Of a stretch of 5,192 bases of DNA, positions 1-5,192 are shown one piece after another. Source of the stretch: Actinomycetes bacterium (GTDB lineage Bacteria > Actinomycetota > Actinomycetes > Actinomycetales > Cellulomonadaceae). The stretch is taken from contig JAEWGQ010000008.1 in the NCBI GenBank assembly GCA_023388235.1, positions 1-5,192 of the forward strand, read 5' to 3'. Below the pieces are notes generated by a model that was given only the letters and a program-made list of their open reading frames with translations, was not told the DNA's origin and did not search any database. The first letter of the stretch is position 1. Every line of letters begins with the position of its first letter. A program made the position numbers and the translations under genes.

Positions 1-471
1 GTGCTGGCCGCCGCCGGGTCGGCCGCCGCCCAGCTCGGGCAGGTGATGACCGCGGCGCTGCGGGACGCCCAGGCCGCCGGTGGCGCCGGCGCCGACGTCC
101 CCGCGGTCGCCGTCCCCGAGTTCGAGGGCACGCCCCGTCCTCTGGACGAGCTCGCGGAGCTCGCCGTCGCGCGGCTCGGCCGGACGGACCAGGGCGCGGT
201 GGACGCACCCCCGACGGCCAGCGGGTCGGCCGGGCCGCAGGTCACCGTGACGCTCGGCCCGGGCGGCCTCGTCGGGTGCGACGTGGACGAGCGCTGGGCC
301 GCGCACCAGACGGGGATCGCCCTGTCGACGGCGCTCACCCAGGCGCTGGCGGACGCCGGGCGGGCGCTCGCCGAGCAGGACGCCCGGCGACGGGAGCAGG
401 ACACGCTGCTGGCGGAGGCGTTCGCGCACCTGCGCGCGCTCGCGCCGGCCCAGGGGGAGGAGCAGGCATGA
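1..471 (+). CDS. YbaB/EbfC-like protein of a type VII secretion-type operon, 5' end probably missing
   Basis: The frame is open from the first base, giving 156 residues that end at the TGA at 469-471. Residues 1-25 (Ala-rich helix, LGQVMTAALRDAQ) look like the last helix of a YbaB-type domain. A Pro/Ala/Gly-rich linker follows, and then a second unit: residues 81-98 form a beta hairpin (VTVTLGPGGLVGCDVDERW), followed by a long charged helix at about 105-147. YbaB/EbfC proteins are small dimeric nucleoid-associated proteins, and in actinobacteria divergent versions often sit beside EspC/WXG genes, where their role is unclear. The GTG at position 1 has no visible upstream sequence and starts in mid-helix, so I infer the real start lies outside the window. 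The stop overlaps the next ATG (ATGA at 468-471), which implies translational coupling. The family call rests on fold pattern and context, not on a catalytic motif. Confidence 0.6.
   Translation: MLAAAGSAAAQLGQVMTAALRDAQAAGGAGADVPAVAVPEFEGTPRPLDELAELAVARLGRTDQGAVDAPPTASGSAGPQVTVTLGPGGLVGCDVDERWAAHQTGIALSTALTQALADAGRALAEQDARRREQDTLLAEAFAHLRALAPAQGEEQA
456..462 (+). promoter_or_regulatory. Shine-Dalgarno site for the EspC-like gene
   Basis: GGAGGAG lies 5 nt before the ATG at 468, inside the end of the upstream coding sequence. It fixes ATG 468 as the start, in preference to the in-frame ATG at 276, which would nearly double the protein length by reading an Arg/Gly-rich out-of-frame shadow of the upstream gene. 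Confidence 0.8.
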
Positions 472-767
472 CGGACATCGACGTCGTCACCGCGGCGCTG
501 CGCTCGGAGGCGCAGACGTGGGACACCGAGGCGGACGCGATCGGGCAGGTGGCGGCCTCGGTCGAGGGCCTGCGGCTGAACTACCTGACCGCCGGCATCT
601 TCGCGCTCGTCGTCTCGGACTACGAGGCGGCCGTCGACCAGGTCGGCGCACGCTGCCGCGAGGGGGCGACGGCGATGCGCAACATCGCCACGGCGCTGCG
701 CGCGAACGCGCAGGCCTACGACGACCGGGACGCGGACGTCGCCGAGCACGTCGCCGGCGCGTACTGA
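468..767 (+). CDS. EspC-like candidate type VII secretion substrate with C-terminal YxxxD signal
   Basis: This is a 99-residue, mostly helical protein without a Sec signal peptide. It opens with MTDIDVVTAALRSEAQTWD, the pattern of the actinobacterial EspC/WXG100-like family: a short strand, a helix with a Trp, a turn near residues 35-43, and a second long helix. The second helix ends in Y84-D-D-R-D88, which fits the YxxxD/E export signal recognised by the T7SS ATPase EccC. The canonical WxG turn is absent: the single Trp is W18 in helix 1 (WDTE), and the turn reads LRLNYLTAG. Members are 95-110 residues long, so the length fits. Such proteins are usually exported as helical-hairpin dimers with a partner, and the following W-x-G protein is a candidate partner. 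The start is set by the GGAGGAG at 456-462 and overlaps the previous stop. Family membership is fairly secure; actual secretion is inferred. Confidence 0.75.
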   Translation: MTDIDVVTAALRSEAQTWDTEADAIGQVAASVEGLRLNYLTAGIFALVVSDYEAAVDQVGARCREGATAMRNIATALRANAQAYDDRDADVAEHVAGAY

Positions 768-768
768 C

Positions 769-775
769 GAGGGGG
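769..775 (+). promoter_or_regulatory. Shine-Dalgarno site for the W-x-G membrane protein gene
   Basis: GAGGGGG sits in the 12-bp gap after the TGA at 765-767 and 4 nt before the ATG at 780. It supports that ATG as the start. Confidence 0.7.
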
Positions 776-779
776 ACGG

Positions 780-1517
780 ATGAGCGGCTTCAGCGTGGCC
801 ACCTTCGAGGCCACCATCGAGGAACTGCAGGACGGGCTGAGCAACCTCTCGGGGCAGCTCGCCAGGGTGGGACCGGCCGTGCGCTCGGCCACGTCGATCC
901 CCCTGATGCCGGACTTCGTCAAGGACGGCCTGGTGTGGTGCGGGGAGCGGCTGCTGGAGATCGGCAAGCAGGTGCTCGACAAGATCGGCGAGCTGCTGCA
1001 GGGCGCCGTCGCGCCGGTCGGGTTCTTCTTCCGGGCGTCCGACTGGCACGAGAACATCGGCGGCCCCGCGTCCGGCGTCGCCGCGGCGGTGAACCCCAAC
1101 GCGCTGCGCGCGACGCTCGACTGGGAGGGTGACGCGGCGTCCGCCTACACGCGGTCCGTCGCCGGGCAGACCACGGCCGCCGCCGCGATCCAGTCGGTGT
1201 CGTCCAGCATGGCGACGTCCCTGGTGACGTGCGCGGTCGCCGGCCTGGCGTTCTACGTCGCGATCGCCGTCATCCTCGCCAAGCTCATCGCCGCCACGAT
1301 CGCCGCGATCGTCGCCCTCGGCTCGGTCGTGTTCTCGTGGGCCGGCGTCGGCATCATCATCGAGGAGGCCGCGGTGAACACCGGCCTCATCATCGCCGCG
1401 GTCACCACCCTCGTCGCGGTGCTCGGCGCGCAGGGCAACGCGATCGTCCAGATCAAGGGCGCCGTCTCCTCCGGCGGGGCGTTCCCCGGCGGCGCGTGGC
1501 CGGAGGGCGCGGCGTGA
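780..1517 (+). CDS. W-x-G protein with helical N-terminus and large hydrophobic domain, T7SS-associated, function unknown
   Basis: I do not recognise a named family for this 245-residue protein. Residues 1-35 form an amphipathic helix (FEATIEELQDGLSNLSGQL). Residues 45-84 hold a second amphipathic segment with C54, ending in VGFFF. Residues 108-140 read LRATLDWEGDAASAYTRSV followed by an Ala-rich helix; W115-E-G117 with the AAxAY and Gln/Ala spacing after it is the typical second half of a WXG100 hairpin. Residues 147-193 are strongly hydrophobic with a Lys near 168, and 201-217 form another hydrophobic helix, giving perhaps two or three membrane passes. The tail is Gly/Pro/Ala-rich and has no YxxxD/E. 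The gene follows the EspC-like gene by 12 bp and overlaps the next start (GTGA, 1514-1517). It could be a secreted substrate that inserts in membranes, or a membrane-anchored partner of the EspC-like protein. I see no enzyme motif. Confidence 0.7.
   Translation: MSGFSVATFEATIEELQDGLSNLSGQLARVGPAVRSATSIPLMPDFVKDGLVWCGERLLEIGKQVLDKIGELLQGAVAPVGFFFRASDWHENIGGPASGVAAAVNPNALRATLDWEGDAASAYTRSVAGQTTAAAAIQSVSSSMATSLVTCAVAGLAFYVAIAVILAKLIAATIAAIVALGSVVFSWAGVGIIIEEAAVNTGLIIAAVTTLVAVLGAQGNAIVQIKGAVSSGGAFPGGAWPEGAA
1502..1507 (+). promoter_or_regulatory. Shine-Dalgarno site that fixes the GTG start at 1514
   Basis: GGAGGG lies 6 nt upstream of GTG 1514 and inside the end of the preceding gene. It argues for the GTG overlapping the previous stop rather than the much earlier in-frame ATG at 1229, whose upstream part is an Arg-rich shadow. 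Confidence 0.7.
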
Positions 1518-1909
1518 CCGGCGCGCCCGGCGGGCCGCTGTCCCCCGACGCCCAGGCGCGGCGCCGGCGCACCGTCGTCACCACCGTCGTGGTGGTGGTC
1601 GGCCTGCTGGTGCTCGCCATGGCGTGGCAGCTGGGCCGCACCACCGGCGCGGGCGGGGTGCTCGCGCTGCTGGGGCTCGTGGTCGTCATCGGCGTGATCG
1701 CCGGGCTGCTGCTGCGCTCCGACCGGCAGCGGCGCACCTCGACGGCACCCGCCGACCCGGCGCTGCGCGCGAACCCGCCGCTGGACCTCGAGCGGGTGCG
1801 CGCGCAGCGCGCCCAGGGCGGTCCGGTCGCCGCGACCCGCGAGGTGCGGCGCCAGGCGCCGTGGCTCACGCTCGCGGAGGCCGCGGCGATCGTGGACCGG
1901 CTGGGCTGA
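1514..1909 (+). CDS. Small two-helix membrane protein with L7/L12 C-terminal-like tail
   Basis: The protein has 131 residues and starts at a GTG. A short N-terminus ends in the basic cluster RRRR (16-19). Transmembrane helix 1 spans about 20-41, a short GRTTGAGG loop follows, and transmembrane helix 2 spans about 48-67. Next come a basic stretch (RSDRQRR, 68-74), a Pro/Ala linker and a helical tail. The basic flanks suggest that both termini are cytoplasmic. Tail residues 91-130 (DLERVRAQ, then GPVAATREVRRQ, then LTLAEAAAIVDRL) match the spacing of the ribosomal L7/L12 C-terminal domain (helix, then K/R-x-x-A-I-K-x-V-R, then G-L-x-L-x-E-A-K-x-x-V), a module also found at the ends of small actinobacterial membrane proteins. 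The gene is the last of the apparent operon and is coupled to the previous one by GTGA. Membrane topology is well supported; the L7/L12 resemblance is by eye. Confidence 0.7.
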   Translation: MTGAPGGPLSPDAQARRRRTVVTTVVVVVGLLVLAMAWQLGRTTGAGGVLALLGLVVVIGVIAGLLLRSDRQRRTSTAPADPALRANPPLDLERVRAQRAQGGPVAATREVRRQAPWLTLAEAAAIVDRLG

Positions 1910-1912
1910 GCG

Positions 1913-2578
1913 TCAGGCCGTCGCCGTCGGCAGGCCCTCGGAGGGCTGCACCACCACGAAGCCCGGGCCGTGGAACGCGTACTGGAACGCCTCGCCCGTG
2001 CCGCCGCGCAGCATCGAGCTCATGTTCATGCTGGACACGAGCCCGGGCGTGAGGTTCGCCGACCAGCACACGGCCGCGTTCGGGTCGACGTAGGTCGGCT
2101 GCTGCGAGCAGTCGAGGATCATCGGCTGGCCGTGCGACGTCAGCGCGACCGTGCCGTGCCCCTGCAGCAGGGTGTTGAAGAACCCGCCGGTCATCATGCC
2201 CGCGCCGCGCGTGCGGTGGATGTCCCACTGCACCTCGGCGTCGAACGCCAGCAGCGACGAGCCGCCCACGCTCAGGGCGTCCCCCTCGAGCTGCAGCAGG
2301 AAGACGTGCTCCGCCGCGCGGGCGAAGAACACCTCCCCCGGGCCGGACACCCGCATGAGCGACTGGTCGTCGGAGCTGACCGCGCGCTTGACGAACCGGG
2401 CCAGCGACCCGGACGACTCGTGGTGGAACTGGACCTGGCCCTGGTGGGCGACCATCGCGCCCTTCGCGGCGAGCACGTCCGGCCCGAGGGTGACCTTGAG
2501 CATCTTGGTGCTCTGCAGGGCGAAGCGGTCGGTGGACTGGACCTCGGCGTGGGCCTGGTCGAACAGGGGGCTGCGCAT
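1913..2578 (-). CDS. AIM24 family protein
   Basis: The protein has 221 residues and is built almost wholly of short beta strands with Gly turns, as expected for the AIM24 (PF01987-type) double beta-helix fold. Family-like blocks are LARFVKRAVSSDDQSLMRVSG (61-79, split by turns), GEVFFARAAEHVFLLQL (81-97), the GGFFNTLLQGHGTVALTS block (131-148) and YVDPNAAVCWSANL (163-176). There is no signal peptide or membrane helix. Bacterial members have no settled biochemical function; the yeast namesake is a mitochondrial inner-membrane protein needed for MICOS and respiratory-chain integrity. The start at 2578 is supported by an AGGA 8 nt upstream (2587-2590 on the complement). The gene lies downstream of the helicase gene on the same strand after a 153-bp gap containing a tandem repeat, so it may have its own promoter. 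Its stop is 3 bp from the stop of the opposing operon. The length is normal for the family. Confidence 0.87.
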   Translation of the reverse strand: MRSPLFDQAHAEVQSTDRFALQSTKMLKVTLGPDVLAAKGAMVAHQGQVQFHHESSGSLARFVKRAVSSDDQSLMRVSGPGEVFFARAAEHVFLLQLEGDALSVGGSSLLAFDAEVQWDIHRTRGAGMMTGGFFNTLLQGHGTVALTSHGQPMILDCSQQPTYVDPNAAVCWSANLTPGLVSSMNMSSMLRGGTGEAFQYAFHGPGFVVVQPSEGLPTATA

Positions 2579-2586
2579 GGGGTCGA

Positions 2587-2590
2587 TCCT
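2587..2590 (-). promoter_or_regulatory. Ribosome-binding site of the AIM24 gene
   Basis: On the complement strand AGGA stands 8 nt before the ATG at 2578. It is weaker than the sites of the opposing operon but supports this start; the AIM24-like pattern also begins within the first 30 residues after it. Confidence 0.55.
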
Positions 2591-2600
2591 GCCGCACGCC

Positions 2601-2688
2601 GGGGCGTCCGGGGGCGCGTCCCGGTGGTGCGTCCGGGGGCGCGTGTCGGTGGCGAGTCCGGGGGTGCGTCCCGGTGGCGCGTCCCGGG
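2601..2688. repeat. 25-bp tandem repeat, three and a half copies
   Basis: Three contiguous 25-bp copies (2601-2625, 2626-2650, 2651-2675) are followed by a 13-bp half copy (2676-2688). Each copy consists of a 12-bp half of the form GGNGCGTCCGGG and a 13-bp half close to GGCGCGTCCCGGT, so the array is also a roughly 12.5-bp repeat with seven half units. Copies two and three each differ from copy one at three positions. The array lies upstream of the AIM24 gene on the complement strand, about ten bases before its ribosome-binding site, and downstream of the helicase stop. It could be a regulatory array, a transcript-end structure or slippage-derived sequence; the data do not decide. Confidence 0.85.
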
Positions 2689-2731
2689 GGGCAGGACCGG
2701 CGCGCGCGGACGCCGCCCCCGGGTCGCGACC

Positions 2732-5192
2732 TCAGAGCTTGGTGACGGGCGAGTACCGCAGGAGCAGGCGCTTGGTGCCCTCGGACCCGAAGTCGACCTT
2801 CGCCACCGCGTTCGGTCCCCCGCCCTCGACGGCGACCACGGTCCCGAGCCCGTACGCGTCGTGCGTGACCCGGTCCCCCACCGCGAGCGTCGGGATGGCG
2901 GCGTCCGGTCGCGGCGTCGCCGAGCCGAACGTCGCGCCGCCGGAGCCGGGGGCCTTGCGGGCCGGCTCGGCGGCGCCCCGGCGCGCGGCACCCTCCTTGC
3001 GCCAGCCGCCACCCCCGCCGCCGGTCCCGCCGGAGCCGTACCCGCCGCCGCCGGACGCGTAGCCCGACCGGCCGCCGAGGAACCCGCCGGGGCCGCGCAG
3101 CCGGTCGTTCGAGGACTCGCGCCGCCGCCAGTCGAGCAGCTCCTCCGGCAGGTCGTCGAGGAACCGGCTGGGCGGGAACTCGTTCGGCACGCCCCACGCG
3201 GTGCGGACCGCCGCGCGCGAGATGTACAGCCGCTGGCGCGCGCGGGTCAGCCCCACGTACGCGAGCCGGCGCTCCTCCGCGAGCTGGTCGGTGTCCGCCA
3301 GCGACCGCATGTGCGGGAACGTCCCGTCCTCCATGCCGGTGAGGAAGACGACGGGGAACTCGAGGCCCTTGGCGGTGTGCAGGGTCATCAGCGTGATGAC
3401 GCCCTGGTCGGGCTTGCCGTCGTCGCCGCCGTCGTCCGACGGGATCTGGTCGGAGTCCGCGACGAGCGACACCCGCTCGAGGAAGTCGGCGAGGTCGCCC
3501 TCGGGGTCCGACTGCTCGAACTCGCTGGCCACGGCGTGCAGCTCCGCGAGGTTCTCGACCCGCGTCTGGTCCTGCGGGTCCTCGCTGGCGCGCAGCTCGG
3601 CGAGGTAGCCGGACCGGTCGAGCACGGCGCCCAGGATCTCCGCCGGGCCCGCGCCGGAGTCCGCGAGCGCCCGCAGGTCCGCCATCATGTCGGCGAAGGC
3701 GCGCAGCCCCGTGACCGCCCGCGTGCCGAGCCCCGGCACCTCCTCCAGCCGGTCGAGCGCCGCGCCGAACGAGATCCGCTCCCGCTCGGCGAAGCCCGCG
3801 ACCATCGCCTCGGACCGGTCCCCGAGCCCGCGCTTGGGGACGTTGAGGATGCGCCGCAGGTTGACGTCGTCGTCCGGGTTCGCGACGGCCCGCAGGTACG
3901 CGACCGCGTCCTTGATCTCCTTGCGCTCGTAGAACCGGGTGCCGCCGACCACCTTGTAGGGCAGCCCGACGCGGATCAGCACCTCCTCGAGCGCGCGGGA
4001 CTGGGCGTTCGCGCGGTAGAAGATCGCGACGTCGCCCGGGCGCACCCCGTCGGAGTCCCCGAGCCGGTCGACCTCCTCGGCGACGAACCGGGCCTCCTCG
4101 TGCTCGTTGTCCGCCACGTAGGCGACGATCTTCGGCCCCGAGCCGGAGTCCGTCCACAGGCGCTTGGGCTTGCGGCCCGGGTTCTTGCTGATGACGGCGT
4201 TCGCGGCCGACAGGATCGTCTGGGTCGAGCGGTAGTTCTGCTCGAGCAGGATCGTCGTGGCGTCCGGGTAGTCCGCCTCGAACTCCATGATGTTGCGGAT
4301 GCTCGCGCCGCGGAACGCGTAGATCGACTGGTCCGCGTCGCCCACCACGGTGAGCTCGCCGCGCGGCAGGTCGTCGCCGTCCGTGCCCGCGCCGGCCAGC
4401 TCGCGCACCAGCACGTACTGCGCGTGGTTCGTGTCCTGGTACTCGTCGACCAGCACGTGCCGGAACCGGCGGCGGTAGTGCTCCGCGACGGCCGGGAACG
4501 CCTGCAGCAGGTTGACCGTCGTCATGATGAGGTCGTCGAAGTCCAGGGCGTTCGCCTGCCGCAGCCGCTGCTGGTACCGCGTGTACACCTGGGCGAGCGT
4601 CTGGTCGAAGTCGTTGCCGGCCGACCCGCCGTTGGTCGCGGCGAACGTGTCGGGGTCGACGAGCTCGTCCTTGAGGTTCGAGATCTTGGACGCCAGCGCC
4701 TTCGGCGGGTACCGCTTCGGGTCCAGGTCGAGCTCGCGCGCCACCAGGGTCAGCAGGCGCTGCGAGTCGGCGGCGTCGTAGATCGAGAACGACGACCGCA
4801 GGCCGAGCGTCCCGGCCTCCCGGCGCAGGATCCGCACGCACGCGGAGTGGAACGTCGACACCCACATCGCGCGCGCCGACGGCCCCACGAGCGACGCCAC
4901 CCGCTCGCGCATCTCGGCCGCGGCCTTGTTCGTGAAGGTGATCGCCAGGATCTCCCCCGCGCGCGCCTGCCGGGTCGCGAGTAGGTGCGCGATGCGGTGC
5001 GTGAGCACCCGCGTCTTGCCCGACCCGGCGCCGGCGACGATCAGCAGCGGCCCGCCGTGGTGCAGCACCGCGGCGCGCTGCTGCGGGTTCAGGCCGACGA
5101 GCAGCGCGTCCGCGTCCACCGACGGGCCGCGCCCGCGGGGTCGGTCGCCGTCGTCGGCGGGGCGCGCGCCGGCGCCCTCGTCGGTGCCGGGC
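2732..5192 (-). CDS. pcrA: ATP-dependent 3'-5' DNA helicase of the UvrD/PcrA family, start probably beyond the window
   Basis: This superfamily 1A helicase is expected to unwind DNA 3' to 5' in nucleotide excision repair, mismatch or replication-restart work and removal of RecA or stalled RNA polymerase. Residues are numbered from the GTG at 5119 (795 residues). Q motif GLNPQQR 9-15; Walker A AGAGSGKT 29-36; motif Ia ITFTNKAAAEMRER 60-73; Ib VSTFHS 87-92; Walker B VLVDEYQDTN 222-231 (D225, E226); motif III VVGDADQSIYAFRG 258-271; motif IV QNYRST 294-299; motif V TLHTAKGLEFPVVFLTG 579-595; motif VI YVGLTRARQRLYIS 621-634. All catalytic residues are present, so the enzyme should be active. A Gly-rich linker (677-705) leads to a C-terminal Tudor-like domain (746-795, VGDRVTHDAYGLGTVV start), which in PcrA binds RNA polymerase. 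Upstream of GTG 5119 the frame stays open to the edge (24 codons, Gly/Asp/Pro-rich) with no start codon, and no Shine-Dalgarno precedes the GTG. I therefore infer a start outside the window, with GTG 5119 as the fallback. The promoter is not visible. Confidence 0.95.
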   Translation of the reverse strand, partial: PGTDEGAGARPADDGDRPRGRGPSVDADALLVGLNPQQRAAVLHHGGPLLIVAGAGSGKTRVLTHRIAHLLATRQARAGEILAITFTNKAAAEMRERVASLVGPSARAMWVSTFHSACVRILRREAGTLGLRSSFSIYDAADSQRLLTLVARELDLDPKRYPPKALASKISNLKDELVDPDTFAATNGGSAGNDFDQTLAQVYTRYQQRLRQANALDFDDLIMTTVNLLQAFPAVAEHYRRRFRHVLVDEYQDTNHAQYVLVRELAGAGTDGDDLPRGELTVVGDADQSIYAFRGASIRNIMEFEADYPDATTILLEQNYRSTQTILSAANAVISKNPGRKPKRLWTDSGSGPKIVAYVADNEHEEARFVAEEVDRLGDSDGVRPGDVAIFYRANAQSRALEEVLIRVGLPYKVVGGTRFYERKEIKDAVAYLRAVANPDDDVNLRRILNVPKRGLGDRSEAMVAGFAERERISFGAALDRLEEVPGLGTRAVTGLRAFADMMADLRALADSGAGPAEILGAVLDRSGYLAELRASEDPQDQTRVENLAELHAVASEFEQSDPEGDLADFLERVSLVADSDQIPSDDGGDDGKPDQGVITLMTLHTAKGLEFPVVFLTGMEDGTFPHMRSLADTDQLAEERRLAYVGLTRARQRLYISRAAVRTAWGVPNEFPPSRFLDDLPEELLDWRRRESSNDRLRGPGGFLGGRSGYASGGGGYGSGGTGGGGGGWRKEGAARRGAAEPARKAPGSGGATFGSATPRPDAAIPTLAVGDRVTHDAYGLGTVVAVEGGGPNAVAKVDFGSEGTKRLLLRYSPVTKL

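Larger units (their letters stand above)
2579..2731. other. 153-bp intergenic region between the helicase and AIM24 genes
   Basis: This is the only sizeable non-coding stretch. From the AIM24 side it holds the ribosome-binding site (AGGA, complement of 2587-2590), the tandem repeat at 2601-2688, then G/C-rich sequence up to the helicase stop at 2732-2734. A perfect 10-bp palindrome, GGTCGCGACC (2722-2731), abuts that stop, but it can form only a 3-bp stem. CCGGT (2671-2675) pairs with ACCGG (2696-2700) to give a modest larger stem. No U-tract follows either, so a classical intrinsic terminator is not visible. I could not pick a -10/-35 promoter with confidence. Confidence 0.6.

Noticed and set aside
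276..467. An N-terminal extension of the EspC-like gene from ATG 276
   Set aside because: The extra 64 residues are an Arg/Gly-rich shadow of the upstream coding frame, and a strong Shine-Dalgarno lies directly before ATG 468.
780..1517. The W-x-G protein as a polymorphic toxin with the next gene as immunity protein
   Set aside because: There is no nuclease, NADase or other toxin-domain motif in the C-terminus, which is short and Gly/Pro-rich; a pore-forming role cannot be excluded but nothing supports it directly.
2601..2688. The repeat array as a CRISPR
   Set aside because: The copies are contiguous with no unique spacers, and no cas gene is present.
2722..2731. GGTCGCGACC palindrome as a helicase terminator or operator
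   Set aside because: It gives only a 3-bp stem with a 4-base loop, has no U-tract, and a 10-bp GC-rich palindrome is easily expected by chance in such DNA.
3201..3608. Ser/Arg-rich + strand open frame inside the helicase gene, and similar ones at 3687-3932 and 4512-4781
   Set aside because: They are antisense shadows with Ser/Arg-rich composition and no ribosome-binding site or recognisable domain.
1866..4865. A 999-residue open frame on the complement and a 1004-residue one on the + strand (1970-4984) over the helicase and AIM24 genes
   Set aside because: Both are Arg/Gly/Ala/Pro-rich or Arg/Val/Glu/Leu-rich shadows with no domain pattern, caused by very high GC content that removes stop codons. 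The helicase frame has all SF1 motifs.

Overview
The window looks like chromosomal DNA from a very GC-rich actinobacterium. The evidence is strongly G/C-biased third codon positions, GTG starts, purine-rich Shine-Dalgarno sites and an EspC/WXG-type secretion substrate beside a YbaB-like gene. The protein sequences suggest Micrococcales, perhaps Cellulomonadaceae, but this is an impression and not a search result.

Left half (1-1909, + strand): four tightly packed genes that form one apparent operon. They are the 3' part of a YbaB/EbfC-like gene (1-471), a 99-residue EspC-like candidate type VII secretion (T7SS) substrate with a C-terminal YxxxD signal (468-767), a 245-residue W-x-G protein with a large hydrophobic region (780-1517), and a 131-residue two-helix membrane protein whose cytoplasmic tail resembles the C-terminal domain of ribosomal protein L7/L12 (1514-1909). 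Two of the three junctions are overlapping stop/start codons (ATGA and GTGA) and the third gap is 12 bp, so the genes are probably translationally coupled. No T7SS ATPase, EccB/D/E or mycosin gene is visible, so the machinery would have to lie elsewhere.

Right half (1913-5192, - strand): an AIM24-family protein gene (1913-2578), a 153-bp intergenic region containing a 25-bp tandem repeat (2601-2688), and a gene for a PcrA/UvrD-type superfamily 1 DNA helicase (2732 to the right edge). The helicase has all its motifs and a C-terminal Tudor-like RNA-polymerase-binding domain. Its reading frame is open to the window edge, so its true start is probably outside. The two halves converge with only 3 bp between stop codons.

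Most of the window is ordinary housekeeping sequence. The parts most worth a second look are the small T7SS-associated operon, especially the W-x-G membrane protein and the L7/L12-tailed membrane protein, and the 25-bp repeat upstream of the AIM24 gene. No RNA genes, insertion sequences, CRISPR arrays or origins were seen.
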